This document shows positions 10,175-18,327 of a stretch of DNA of 61,395 bases, piece after piece. The stretch's first letter is position 1; each line of letters opens with the position of its first letter. The translations under genes were made by a program, and so were the position numbers. The DNA is from JANSWP01 sp041941305 (GTDB lineage: Bacteria > Bacteroidota > Bacteroidia > Chitinophagales > Saprospiraceae): NCBI GenBank assembly GCA_041941305.1, contig JBGTQJ010000059.1, positions 1 through 61,395 on the forward strand, given 5' to 3'. The notes beneath the pieces were generated by a model, which saw nothing but the letters and a program-made list of their open reading frames with translations, was not told the origin of the DNA and ran no database searches.

Positions 10175-10555
10175 TTAGCTTATGGCAGCTTCATAATCAG
10201 CAGCAGATAATAAAGATTCTACTTCAGACTCATCAGAAATTTTAATCTTAATCATCCAGCCTGCTCCATAAGGTTCTTTATTAACCAGTTCCGGGTCATC
10301 TTCCAAAGCTTCATTAAACTCTATGACTTCACCGGAAAGCGGCATAAATAGATCAGAAGTCGTTTTCACAGCTTCTACTGCACCAAATACTTCATCTTTT
10401 GCGACATGTTCGTCAAGGGTTTCTACTTCAACATATACAATGTCTCCCAATTCACTTTGTGCATGATCGGTAATTCCAACAACGGCAAGGCCATCTGCTT
10501 CAAATCTAACCCATTCGTGTTCTTTGGTATATTTTAATTCGGCAGGAATGTTCAT
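10175..10555 (-). CDS. gcvH: glycine cleavage system H protein
   Basis: This is the lipoyl-carrying H protein, which shuttles the aminomethyl group between the P, T and L proteins during glycine breakdown in the cytosol. The 126 residues match the usual length. The conserved HEWV lies at 13-16, and the lipoylated lysine is Lys64 in GAVEAVKTTSD, followed by the expected PLSGEV. The ATG at 10555 is the only sensible start. The genes for the P, T and L proteins are not in this window, so gcvH is separate from its partners, as is common in Bacteroidota. An 11-bp inverted repeat lies in the leader. Confidence 0.97.
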   Translation of the reverse strand: MNIPAELKYTKEHEWVRFEADGLAVVGITDHAQSELGDIVYVEVETLDEHVAKDEVFGAVEAVKTTSDLFMPLSGEVIEFNEALEDDPELVNKEPYGAGWMIKIKISDESEVESLLSAADYEAAIS

Positions 10556-10593
10556 ACTGTTTAAAGTTCTAGGTTTTTTATTTGGTGTTTAAG

Positions 10594-10627
10594 GACTAAA
10601 AGTCGCTTTTTAACCTGACTTTTAGTC
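10594..10627 (-). promoter_or_regulatory. inverted repeat in the gcvH leader
   Basis: GACTAAAAGTC at 10594-10604 and its exact complement at 10617-10627 flank a 12-nt spacer, about 40 bases upstream of the gcvH start codon. A possible -7 box TATTTTTG (minus strand, 10655-10648) lies just upstream, with no good -33 partner. The repeat could be an operator or an mRNA hairpin. I see none of the conserved core of a glycine riboswitch. Confidence 0.45.
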
Positions 10628-10698
10628 TTAAAGCATATAGACTGCGCCAAAAATAATTTATTTCGGGAAAGTTTTATAAAGTATTGGTGAGAAGACAT

Positions 10699-10762
10699 AA
10701 AAAAACCGGACCCACAAAAGTAAGTCCGGCACAAAAAAACACGCTCTCTCTATTTTAATCTT
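10699..10762 (-). ncRNA. candidate small RNA with terminator, copy 1 of a shared motif
   Basis: On the minus strand a core containing TAGAGAGAGCGTG (10762-10740) is followed by a hairpin (GTCCGG pairing with CCGGAC, 10729-10706) and a run of seven Ts (10705-10699). The same 23-nt core, 22 of 23 identical, lies at 43210-43232, again followed by a hairpin of different sequence and a T-run. Conservation of the core with change of the hairpin sequence suggests an RNA rather than a protein. The 5' end is not fixed and no good promoter was found. The element sits in a 403-base gene-free gap between gcvH and the DCC-family gene. Confidence 0.5.
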
Positions 10763-10958
10763 AGGCTTTGGAGTAATATATCTGATTTATAACAGATTAG
10801 ATTGCAATATTAGAAAATTATTTTCAATCTGTAAACTTTCAACGGAAAAAATAACCACATTTCTAAGGAAAATGTTGAGCATTTGAGTAATTTTTTAATT
10901 TTCTTAAGAAATAAATTTTTCCCTTAAGTCAATAATTCGACTTTACAAAAATTCATAA

Positions 10959-11372
10959 TTACAAAAATCGCTCCTTTAATTCCGGGCTGGGAATCATACA
11001 AAATTCCTGCTTTCCCCAAATGCGATAGCGATTTTTTGCTACTATATTATATAATGTATCTCTCAATGGTTTAGGAACCACTTTTCCAATATAATAAAGC
11101 AACTTCCATCCTCCACCAATGGTCTTGAAAATTCTCAAGGGTACATCTGAACGATTGTAATAACGATCACCTTCTACCAAAATAACTGTATCAAAATCTT
11201 CACCCGGCAGTTCAGATTTTTCCAAAAGTTCTTGCCCCAAATCCGATTGCAGGGAAGCAAATTGAATTTTTCCCTGCGGATCAATCTTTATAACTTTTTG
11301 TACCGAAGCATTACAAAGGTTGCATACTCCATCAAAAAGCAAAAGTGGTTTTGATTCCTGTTTTTTGTGCAT
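10959..11372 (-). CDS. DCC-family thiol-disulfide oxidoreductase-like protein (DUF393)
   Basis: A 137-residue protein of the DCC family, named for its N-terminal Asp-x-x-Cys-x-x-Cys motif, seen here as FDGVCNLCNASV. The family has a thioredoxin-like fold and is presumed to act on thiols, but few members have been studied. The rest fits: FASLQSDLGQELLE, DRYYNRSDVPLRI and a C-terminal KNRYRIWGKQEFC with a further cysteine. There is no signal peptide, so the protein is probably cytosolic. It is transcribed divergently from the PhoX-like gene across a short 77-base gap. Confidence 0.9.
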   Translation of the reverse strand: MHKKQESKPLLLFDGVCNLCNASVQKVIKIDPQGKIQFASLQSDLGQELLEKSELPGEDFDTVILVEGDRYYNRSDVPLRIFKTIGGGWKLLYYIGKVVPKPLRDTLYNIVAKNRYRIWGKQEFCMIPSPELKERFL

Positions 11373-11415
11373 TAAAAGATAATTAACGAAATACTGTTTT
11401 TAAAATAAACAATTC

Positions 11416-11423
11416 TACCTTTG
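11416..11423 (+). promoter_or_regulatory. Bacteroidota-type -7 box upstream of the phoX-like gene
   Basis: TACCTTTG matches the TAnnTTTG consensus exactly and ends 26 bases before the ATG at 11450. The expected TTG at about -33 is weak. Confidence 0.5.
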
Positions 11424-11449
11424 AAAGTTCAATCCAAACACAAAAATAT

Positions 11450-12859
11450 ATGATTAATAAACCTCATTCCCGTAGAAGGTTCTTAAAAAATGCCGGAATT
11501 GCAACAGTTGGATTCGCGGGATTACAAACTTTTCTTGCTTCCTGTACTTCAAATGGTGTCATTAAAACCAAACCCAACGCTTTTGAAAAATATGGTCCGC
11601 TAAAAAAAGATCCAAATGGAATTATCAATTTGCCTAAAGGATTTAAATACAGAATCATTGCAAAAACTGGGGACAAAATGAGTGATGGTTTTTTCCATCC
11701 TGATAAGCCAGATGGCATGGCAACGTTCCAGGGTAGCAATGGCAAAGTAATCTTGATTAGGAATCATGAACTGATGCCCAAAGATTTTAGTGCCTTTGGA
11801 GAAAACAATGAATTGTTGAGTTCATGCCCAGCCTCCAAGATTTACGATGCAGGAGATGGCGTCATTTATGGTACAGGAGGAACAACTACATTGATTTTTG
11901 ATGAAGATGTGCTTCAAGTTGAAAAATCCTTCCTTAGCCTTGCCGGAACCCTTAGAAATTGTGCGGGAGGTCCTACTCCCTGGAATTCATGGCTCACCTG
12001 TGAGGAGGTATTCACCAATGTTGAGAAAGGGCTTCAAGCGCCTCATGGCTATGTTTTTGAGGTACCTGCCACAGAAAGCCCTGAACTGGCAGATCCTGTT
12101 CCTATCAAAGCATTGGGAAAGTTCAATCACGAAGCAGTTGCGGTAGACCCTGGAACTGGGATTGTATATCTTACAGAAGATGCGCATGATGGTTTGATTT
12201 ATCGGTTCATTCCAAATGAATATGGCAACTTAATTGCTGGTGGAAAATTACAGGCTTTGGTCATTACAGGATTAGACACTAAGGACACGAGCAATTGGGG
12301 ATTAGAAGATGTAACCCCTTTTCCAATCAATAAAAGAATTGAAGTCAGCTGGATAGATATGGATGATATTGATTCTGTAAAGGATGACCTACGTATTCGA
12401 GGCTATGAAAAAGGTGCAGCGAGATTTTCCAGAGGTGAAGGGATGTGGTTTGGAAATGGAGAAGTTTGGTTTGCATGTACCAGCGGAGGAAAAAACAAGA
12501 CCGGGCAGGTATTTAAATATATCCCAAGTATAGCTGAAGGTACCAAGGATGAAAGCAAGCAACCCGGAATGCTAGAATTATTTTTGGAACCAAATGATTC
12601 TTCCCTTTTAAGGTATTGTGACAATCTTACAGTTGCACCCTGGGGAGACGTGATCATGTGCGAAGACAATGAACATCCTTTCCTTGTCGGCGTTACACCT
12701 AAAGGACAATTGTACAAACTTGCTGAAAACATCGGTTTTGAATCTGAATTTGCAGGTGGCGTATTTTCTCCTTCTGGTAAAACCTATTTTGTAAATATTC
12801 AACATGCAGGATTGACTTTGGCAATTCAGGGACCTTGGGAAAGAGGAGAACCAGGATAA
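11450..12859 (+). CDS. PhoX-like (DUF839) Tat-exported protein, possible alkaline phosphatase
   Basis: A 469-residue protein with an N-terminal twin-arginine signal (SRRRFLKNAG), followed by a hydrophobic stretch ending in FLASC. The LASC resembles a lipobox, so the product may be a Tat-exported lipoprotein. The body matches the PhoX/DUF839 beta-propeller family: RNHELMP, GGTTTLIFDE, CAGGPTPWNSWLTCEE, KFNHEAVAVDP, YLTEDAHDGLIYRF and CEDNEHPFLVGV. Known PhoX enzymes are calcium- and iron-dependent phosphomonoesterases that release phosphate in the periplasm. Shorter members of the family, like this one, are uncharacterised, so phosphatase activity is an inference. A -7 box lies upstream and a terminator downstream, so the gene is probably monocistronic. 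Confidence 0.85.
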   Translation: MINKPHSRRRFLKNAGIATVGFAGLQTFLASCTSNGVIKTKPNAFEKYGPLKKDPNGIINLPKGFKYRIIAKTGDKMSDGFFHPDKPDGMATFQGSNGKVILIRNHELMPKDFSAFGENNELLSSCPASKIYDAGDGVIYGTGGTTTLIFDEDVLQVEKSFLSLAGTLRNCAGGPTPWNSWLTCEEVFTNVEKGLQAPHGYVFEVPATESPELADPVPIKALGKFNHEAVAVDPGTGIVYLTEDAHDGLIYRFIPNEYGNLIAGGKLQALVITGLDTKDTSNWGLEDVTPFPINKRIEVSWIDMDDIDSVKDDLRIRGYEKGAARFSRGEGMWFGNGEVWFACTSGGKNKTGQVFKYIPSIAEGTKDESKQPGMLELFLEPNDSSLLRYCDNLTVAPWGDVIMCEDNEHPFLVGVTPKGQLYKLAENIGFESEFAGGVFSPSGKTYFVNIQHAGLTLAIQGPWERGEPG

Positions 12860-12908
12860 ATAGTTCATTAATAACAAGTTACGACACTCTAAACACAGAA
12901 AGTACAAT

Positions 12909-12948
12909 GCCCGTTTTTCAATTCTTATGATAAACGGGCTAATTTTTA
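12909..12948 (+). terminator. rho-independent terminator of the phoX-like gene
   Basis: GCCCGTTT (12909-12916) pairs with AAACGGGC (12932-12939), and the stem is followed by TAATTTTT. It lies 50 bases beyond the stop codon. Confidence 0.65.
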
Positions 12949-12990
12949 CGCTTTATACCTAAAAAATACGTTATAAATATAAAAAAATAG

Positions 12991-13021
12991 TTGCTTATCT
13001 AAAAAATCCGATTTACATTTG
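12991..13021 (+). promoter_or_regulatory. promoter of the blaI-type gene, with overlapping candidate operator
   Basis: TTG (12991-12993) and TACATTTG (13014-13021), spaced by 20 bases, match the Bacteroidota -33/-7 consensus. The -7 region reads TACATTTGTC, which differs by one base from the TACA-NN-TGTA dyad recognised by BlaI/MecI repressors. This would place an autoregulatory operator on the promoter. Confidence 0.6.
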
Positions 13022-13074
13022 TCCCGTCATTGAAAAAATTATACTAGAGTGCTTTGATCTCAAAACTTCAGCAT

Positions 13075-13440
13075 ATGAAACAACTAACAAAAGGAGAAGA
13101 GGAAGTCATGCAAATCATTTGGAAACTAGAACGATGCCTGGTGAGTGACATCTTAAACTTTATGGAACAACAATTGGGCATGAAAAAGCCACCCCACAGC
13201 ACCATTTCATCCATTGTACGCATCCTAGAGGGCAAAGGTTATGTTGATCACAAAGCTTACGGACGCACGCATGAATATTTTCCAATTGTCTCCAAAGAAG
13301 ATTACTCCAAAAAGACCCTGAAAAAATTTGTCTCAGATTACTTCGAAGGCTCCATGAGTAGTCTGGTTTCTTTCATGGTAAAGGAAAAGAACCTGGATAT
13401 TAAGGAGTTGGAGAAATTGATTGATAAGATGAATGATTAA
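13075..13440 (+). CDS. BlaI/MecI/CopY-family winged-helix repressor
   Basis: A 121-residue DNA-binding repressor. The family signature is clear: LTKGEEEVMQIIWKLERCLVSDI at the N-terminus, PPHSTISSIVRILEGKGYV (recognition helix and wing) at about 43-62, and a dimerising C-terminal region. I prefer the ATG at 13075 over the TTG at 13054, because family members begin at the equivalent of MKQLTKGEE. The next gene encodes a BlaR1-type M56 membrane peptidase, the usual partner that cleaves the repressor on sensing a signal. In Bacteroidota such pairs often respond to envelope or antibiotic stress, but the inducer here is unknown. Confidence 0.93.
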   Translation: MKQLTKGEEEVMQIIWKLERCLVSDILNFMEQQLGMKKPPHSTISSIVRILEGKGYVDHKAYGRTHEYFPIVSKEDYSKKTLKKFVSDYFEGSMSSLVSFMVKEKNLDIKELEKLIDKMND

Positions 13441-13442
13441 AT

Positions 13443-13497
13443 AGTAGGCAGTAGGCAGCTTAGCATACTTCCTACTGTTAACTGCCTACTGCCTACT
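13443..13497. repeat. 7-nt tandem repeat arranged as a 16-bp inverted repeat
   Basis: AGTAGGCAGTAGGCAG (13443-13458) and its exact complement (13482-13497) sit between the two regulatory genes, in the 78-base spacer. The unit is 7 nt long (GTAGGCA). It may form a hairpin that sets the ratio of repressor to sensor. Confidence 0.7.
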
Positions 13498-13518
13498 GTT
13501 GGCTGCAAACTGAAAAAG

Positions 13519-15777
13519 ATGTTACAATATATACTGGAAGTAAGTCTATGTTGGCTTGGATTCTATTCTATCTATGCCTTTTTTTTAAAAAAGGAAACTT
13601 TTCACCAACTTAATCGAGGGTACTTATTAGGTACTATGATTTTTGGATTGCTGATTCCGCTTTTGGAATTTCCTGTAACGGTTTTACCAGAAGATAATAT
13701 TGCTGAGTACTATTTGCAGACCGTAACAATTGGAATTGAGCGAATGAATGAGGCAATTGTGATAAGTGCAAAGGAGACAAACATTGCTCCTAACCTTAGT
13801 TTTATGACCATTTTGTTTTGGATTTATCTGGCTGGTTTGATAATGGGATTCATCAGGTTCCTTTATGGTTTGATTCAAGTTATGCAGATTTATCATTCTG
13901 GAAATGTTATAGAAAGAAATGGTTATACCCTCATAGAAACCCAAGCTCCTCACCTACCCTTCTCTTTTTTTAATTTTCTTTTTTGGAACAAAAATCTCCA
14001 TGCACAGGATGTTGACAAACAGAAAATCATTCGACATGAAGAAGCTCATATTCAACAAGGACATAGTTGGGACGTAGTGCTATTAGAACTATTGAGCATT
14101 GTTTTTTGGTGTAGCCCTTTGATTTATTTCTATAAAAATGCAATTAGAGTCGTCCATGAATATTTGGCGGATGACTTTGTCCTCAAAATTTCCAAAAAGA
14201 AACCATATAGTCGTTTGCTTCTACAGCAATCGCAGTCCGGAATGTCGGTTGCCCTTGCAAACCACTTTTTTGATTCACAATTAAAAAAACGATTAAAAAT
14301 GATGACTAAAACTAAATCTACAAACAAAGCATTGGCAAAATACCTGTTCCTTTTGCCGATGCTCGCTTTTGCAGTAATGATATTCGCCAAGGAAGATGTT
14401 TTGAACAATCTGAATTTATCAAACTTCACAATTGTAGAGGGCGAATGTAAACTCGACAAAACCATTGCAGAAGCAAAATTCCGAAAGGCTTTTGAAACCC
14501 TTGATTTGGAAAAAGCAAATTTGACCTTGACAGAGATTTACCGGGAATTGCTTAGCAGCCACCCTGATTGCAATACTGAAATAATGGCTGCAGGGTTTAA
14601 GGTTGCTCATGAGAACAATATTGAATTAATGTTCAACGAAGAAGGCGTGTACCTGATTGATAAAACGAATTCAGATAAGGCTGAAAAGCCAACCCCAATC
14701 GATGAATCTGTAGTTTTTGAAATGGTCGACCAAATGCCTCGTTTTGCAGGCTGCGAGGATATCTCAGATAAAGCAGAGCGAGCTAACTGCGCCCAAAAGA
14801 AATTGTTCGAATACATCTTCAAAAACATCAATTATCCAAAAGAAGCAAAGGAACAAGGGTTGGAAGGTATGGTTGTTTCTCAGTTTGTTATCAATGCAGA
14901 TGGACAAGTCAAAGACATAAAAATCATTAAAGAACTGGGAGGCGGATGCGACGAAGAAGTAATTCGAATAATAGGTGCGATGCCGAAATGGATTCCAGGA
15001 AAGAAAGAGGGTAAAAATGTCAATGTCCAATTCAAATTACCCATCAAATTTAAACTGGATGATAAGGAGCCCCAAAAGGGAGCTCCTGCTAAAACTGCAA
15101 TGGACCCCAGGGAAGTAGATTTTATGCCTTTATTTAATGGGACTGAAGTTTCTGAAGGAGCAACAGCAGATGAAAAAGTTCAGGCTTCTAACAAGAAAAT
15201 GATTGAGTTCATTTTCAAAAATTTGAAGTACCCAAAAACTGCCGCCAAGGAGGATGTGGAAGGTATGGTGGTTGCAAAATTTACAGTTGACAACACAGGA
15301 AATGTCCTGGATGCAAAAATTGCAAAATCCCTTCATGTAGATTGTGATGCAGAAGTCCTTCGTGTGATCAATGCCATGCCTGTTTGGGTACCCGCTCAAA
15401 AAGGGGAAAAATTTGTAGCAGTGTCCATGACTTTGCCTATTCGTTTTCAATTAGATGACAAAACCAAAGAGGAAGCAGCAAATACAGAATTACCAGATGC
15501 TGTCCAGAATTTGCAAGTAGAAAGCTTTAAAATATTCCCAAACCCTACAAATGATATTATATCTGTAGAGTTTAAAACAGTAAAAGGAGCTACTCTTCTT
15601 CAAATAATTGACTCAAGTGGGAAAGAAGTTTTCTCAAAAAATTATAAGGACTATGACGGTGGCACCTATACTGTGACAATTGATGATATTCAATCTGCAC
15701 AGAAGGGGACACTGTTTATAGTATTGTCACAGGAAAAAGGTACCAAGAAGTATGCGGAAAGAGTGATTTATCAGTAA
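13519..15777 (+). CDS. BlaR1-like M56 sensor peptidase fused to two TonB C-terminal domains and a sorting-like tail
   Basis: A 752-residue membrane protein. The N-terminal part (about 1-300) carries several hydrophobic helices and the M56 zinc-peptidase motif HEEAH at 173-177, as in BlaR1/MecR1, plus HEYLADDFVLK further on. After a last helix (about 272-286), two TonB C-terminal domains follow at about 398-514 and 531-648; both contain a YPK...EGMVV...F core. The end (about 668-752, IFPNPTNDIISVEF to the C-terminus) looks like a T9SS type A sorting domain. TonB domains after M56 are common in Bacteroidota. A sorting-like tail on a membrane-anchored sensor is odd, because sorting domains normally mark exported soluble cargo. 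It follows the BlaI-type gene by 78 bases and is probably co-transcribed. Confidence 0.9.
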   Translation: MLQYILEVSLCWLGFYSIYAFFLKKETFHQLNRGYLLGTMIFGLLIPLLEFPVTVLPEDNIAEYYLQTVTIGIERMNEAIVISAKETNIAPNLSFMTILFWIYLAGLIMGFIRFLYGLIQVMQIYHSGNVIERNGYTLIETQAPHLPFSFFNFLFWNKNLHAQDVDKQKIIRHEEAHIQQGHSWDVVLLELLSIVFWCSPLIYFYKNAIRVVHEYLADDFVLKISKKKPYSRLLLQQSQSGMSVALANHFFDSQLKKRLKMMTKTKSTNKALAKYLFLLPMLAFAVMIFAKEDVLNNLNLSNFTIVEGECKLDKTIAEAKFRKAFETLDLEKANLTLTEIYRELLSSHPDCNTEIMAAGFKVAHENNIELMFNEEGVYLIDKTNSDKAEKPTPIDESVVFEMVDQMPRFAGCEDISDKAERANCAQKKLFEYIFKNINYPKEAKEQGLEGMVVSQFVINADGQVKDIKIIKELGGGCDEEVIRIIGAMPKWIPGKKEGKNVNVQFKLPIKFKLDDKEPQKGAPAKTAMDPREVDFMPLFNGTEVSEGATADEKVQASNKKMIEFIFKNLKYPKTAAKEDVEGMVVAKFTVDNTGNVLDAKIAKSLHVDCDAEVLRVINAMPVWVPAQKGEKFVAVSMTLPIRFQLDDKTKEEAANTELPDAVQNLQVESFKIFPNPTNDIISVEFKTVKGATLLQIIDSSGKEVFSKNYKDYDGGTYTVTIDDIQSAQKGTLFIVLSQEKGTKKYAERVIYQ

Positions 15778-15795
15778 CTAATATATTTTTTTCCT

Positions 15796-15848
15796 GGAGA
15801 GAGCAGTTTATAAAATTTGCTAGGCAAATTTTATAAACTGCTCTCTCC
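15796..15848. terminator. perfect 25-bp inverted repeat between convergent genes
   Basis: Arms 15796-15820 and 15824-15848 are exact complements around a 3-nt loop (TAG). The repeat lies 18 bases after the M56 gene stop and at the 3' end of the convergent broken gene, so it could end transcription from both sides. No long T-tract follows. A second, GC-rich hairpin (GCCGCC/GGCGGC) follows at 15859-15873. Confidence 0.6.
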
Positions 15849-16416
15849 AAAGAATTTTGCCGCCAAGGGCGGCCAATAAATAAATAGCTATCCCTTCAAA
15901 AAACTCATGTTCATTCAAACCCCAATCGTCTGAAAGGCTGTACTTCCTTATATTACCCAATACCGGCAGGGAATCCCAATTAATTTCTTCTACCACTGTA
16001 CTATAATCCAGGTGTTCACCTGGCCAATTGAACTCGTCTCTTTTTTTTACGGTCAACGTATCTTCAACTTCCAGTCCAAAGTCGTATATCAAAAACTACT
16101 GAAGCGAATCAAGTGTACATAGCAATTCATCAGGACGATAATACACTTTACCAAGTGAATCTTCTCTCAAAAAGCCTAAGTGCATTGTTGTGTCAATAGT
16201 GTACCGTTTCCACAAATGCCGATAATTCTGTCCATCCACTAACGTATCATTCCCTAATAAATATTGAAAATATCCTCCAATATAGGTATAGCCAGTTGAG
16301 GAAAAGATGTGGTAGTAATTCCAGGTAAAATTATGGTCCAACATTTTAATCACATTCTGTCCTGAGAGCAAGGAGCAGCATAAAAGAAAGGAAACGAGCG
16401 TGCATTTAATTTTCAT
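15820..16416 (-). pseudogene. nonsense-mutated and 3'-damaged secreted protein gene
   Basis: The minus strand from ATG 16416 encodes a signal peptide (MKIKCTLVSFLLCCSLLSGQ) and then FREDSLGKVYYRP-type sequence common in Bacteroidota secreted proteins. It ends at TAG 16096-16098 after TLDSLQ. The same frame continues at once as FLIYDFGLEVEDTLTV, the expected continuation of the family, so a single codon has become amber. The downstream part runs to about HEFFEGIA and then into the hairpin region, where the reading looks unrelated (IYLLAALGGKILW). The 3' end therefore seems to be lost or replaced by repeat DNA. The original function is unknown, and no C-terminal sorting domain is left. Confidence 0.7.
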
Positions 16417-16611
16417 AATGGAAAGATTTGTGCATGTTTAATATTCCGTCAATTGGCTGAATGAGTTCATGCTTTATTTGGGTTTTAGACCTCCTAAATT
16501 AAAAGACTTTTCCTGAAAAGAAATAGAAAGCGGATTTAAATTAATAAGAGGACGGAGAAGTTGTTCCCAACAAAAATTTATTAATTAAAAATATCCTATA
16601 ACTTGCATCTT

Positions 16612-17469
16612 ATGACCAGGGAAATAATAGACATCAACGATTTTACCATTTTGGTTGAAACTTCTTCAGAAGATCAGCAAACTACAGATACCTGTAAATT
16701 TGAGGAGCCGATAATTGGAGTAGCCTTTTATGGAATGGGCAATGTGGATTTGACAGTCAAATATGGTGAAAAACAAAAAGCCTATAACTACACAAAAAAA
16801 TTGGCACTTTCCTTTTATGCAAACCAACAGGTGGAATTCATACATACGGTACATCCTACCAAACCACTTCAATGCATTGTCATCGCAACAGCAATCCGCA
16901 ATTTGGACAAGTTGCCAAATCAAGAAGGAGAATTGTTTGTTCAACTGTTGAATCAACTCGTCCATCCAAATGACAATTATGTTGAAGGTCCTCAATTTTT
17001 CATGACTCCGGAAATGTTGAGTATTGTGGAGCAGGTATTCAAAATTCAGTATCAAGGAAAAACCAGAATGATGTTTTTCCGCAGCCAAATGACAGTTCTA
17101 TTAGCACATTATTTTGGGCAGCTTGCAACAATTCAACACAACACCATCAAAGAGACAGAACGCGAAAAGTTATTTGAAGCAAAAACCATCCTTTCCAACA
17201 ACCTGGAATCTCCCCCTTCGCTCACCGAATTGTCCAAACAAATTGGACTCAACACTTTTAAACTAAAGAAGGATTTCAAAGCCCTTTTTGGTGTCCCTGT
17301 TTTCAAATACCTGCAGAATGAACGCATGACAAAAGCACACCAACTCCTTGGGAAGCAAGACCTATCAGTTCAGGAAGTTGCATGGGAGGTAGGTTACGAC
17401 AGCTTAAGCTCTTTTTCCAATGCTTTTACTAAAAAATTTGGCTATCGACCAAGCGAAATCAGGCAATGA
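16612..17469 (+). CDS. AraC-family transcriptional regulator
   Basis: A 285-residue regulator with a C-terminal AraC/XylS DNA-binding domain made of two helix-turn-helix units: SLTELSKQIGLNTFKLKKDFKALFG and LSVQEVAWEVGYDSLSSFSNAFTKKFGYRPSEIR. The N-terminal 180 residues are a sensing domain of unknown ligand, as in PchR-like regulators. I chose ATG 16612 over the TTG at 16603. The downstream DUF1772 and NmrA-like genes run in the same direction, and such trios suggest that the regulator controls them. A long hairpin at 17588-17660 separates it from them. Confidence 0.92.
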   Translation: MTREIIDINDFTILVETSSEDQQTTDTCKFEEPIIGVAFYGMGNVDLTVKYGEKQKAYNYTKKLALSFYANQQVEFIHTVHPTKPLQCIVIATAIRNLDKLPNQEGELFVQLLNQLVHPNDNYVEGPQFFMTPEMLSIVEQVFKIQYQGKTRMMFFRSQMTVLLAHYFGQLATIQHNTIKETEREKLFEAKTILSNNLESPPSLTELSKQIGLNTFKLKKDFKALFGVPVFKYLQNERMTKAHQLLGKQDLSVQEVAWEVGYDSLSSFSNAFTKKFGYRPSEIRQ

Positions 17470-17587
17470 GGTTTATTTAATCCTTTTCAAACAAATCATC
17501 CTCCTTTTTGAACAAGTGAGTTGAGATTATTTCATTCATCTTTGTATTGTCAACAATAAGAGAGGAACGATAGTCGATGCCCTCACC

Positions 17588-17660
17588 GCCCTTCCGGGCG
17601 GCTCAGGAGGGTTGTTAAGGAGGTAAACATGAGCATTTTGCTCATGTTTACCCCCTTAAC
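17588..17660. repeat. compound hairpin upstream of the DUF1772 gene
   Basis: A short GC-rich palindrome (CCGCCC...GGGCGG) is followed by a 22-bp inverted repeat with one mismatch. Its arms are 17614-17635 and 17639-17660, with a 3-nt loop. It ends 45 bases before the next start codon, so it could act as a terminator for the AraC gene or as an mRNA leader structure. Confidence 0.6.
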
Positions 17661-17705
17661 CCCCGTTTGTTCGCAACTTATATTAATTATCAAAATCAAA
17701 AAAAA

Positions 17706-18197
17706 ATGAACACCATTGTTTTAACATTGGCTACCGTGTTTGCGGGGCTTATGGCAGGGCTTTTTTATGCCTGGTCTATTTCTGTAACGAACGGACTGGC
17801 ACAGGTAGGCGACCAAAATTACTTGCAGGCATTTCAATCAATGAATCGAGCCATTTTGAATCCTACATTTTTTGTAGTATTCATGGGGCAATTCGTTTTA
17901 TTACCCTTGCTCACTTATCTGTATTTCAAATCTCCAGTTAACAGTCAGTTTTACTATATACTAGCTGCTACTTTGTTGTATTGCCTGGGCTGCATGGCAA
18001 TTACGGTTTTTGGCAATGTTCCACTAAACAACACTTTGGAAGCCTTATCTATCGATATGATGTCGCCAGAACAAATGCGAGAATTCCGGCTGGGGTTTGA
18101 GCAAAAATGGAATCGATTAAATAATATACGAACCATCAGCACCCTGCTTTCCCTTTTGTTTTTGGTTTTGGCTTGTCTTCAAAACCCCTTCATATAA
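17706..18197 (+). CDS. DUF1772 (anthrone-oxygenase-like) membrane protein
   Basis: A 163-residue membrane protein with about four hydrophobic helices. The DUF1772 pattern is visible: GLMAGLFYAWSISVTNGLAQ, an NRAILNPTFFVVF segment, GNVPLNNTLEAL and a C-terminal WNRLNNIRT. Relatives include anthrone-oxygenase-like proteins, but bacterial members are mostly uncharacterised. I chose the ATG at 17706 because the upstream extension has no hydrophobic start. It lies between the AraC regulator and the NmrA-like reductase, a grouping that suggests a shared, possibly redox or detoxification, role. Confidence 0.85.
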   Translation: MNTIVLTLATVFAGLMAGLFYAWSISVTNGLAQVGDQNYLQAFQSMNRAILNPTFFVVFMGQFVLLPLLTYLYFKSPVNSQFYYILAATLLYCLGCMAITVFGNVPLNNTLEALSIDMMSPEQMREFRLGFEQKWNRLNNIRTISTLLSLLFLVLACLQNPFI

Positions 18198-18327
18198 CAA
18201 ACTAGTTTCATATTCCATTCATAATCAACTCCAGTTGTGAAGCATCCTGTTTGTCAATCTCCTTTGCATAGCAAGGCATTGAAAAGTGGGTGGTTTACAT
18301 TGAAGGACAATTCAATTTAATTCAATC

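Noticed and set aside
10556..10698. Glycine riboswitch upstream of gcvH
   Set aside because: The leader is short and lacks the conserved aptamer core; only a simple inverted repeat is seen.
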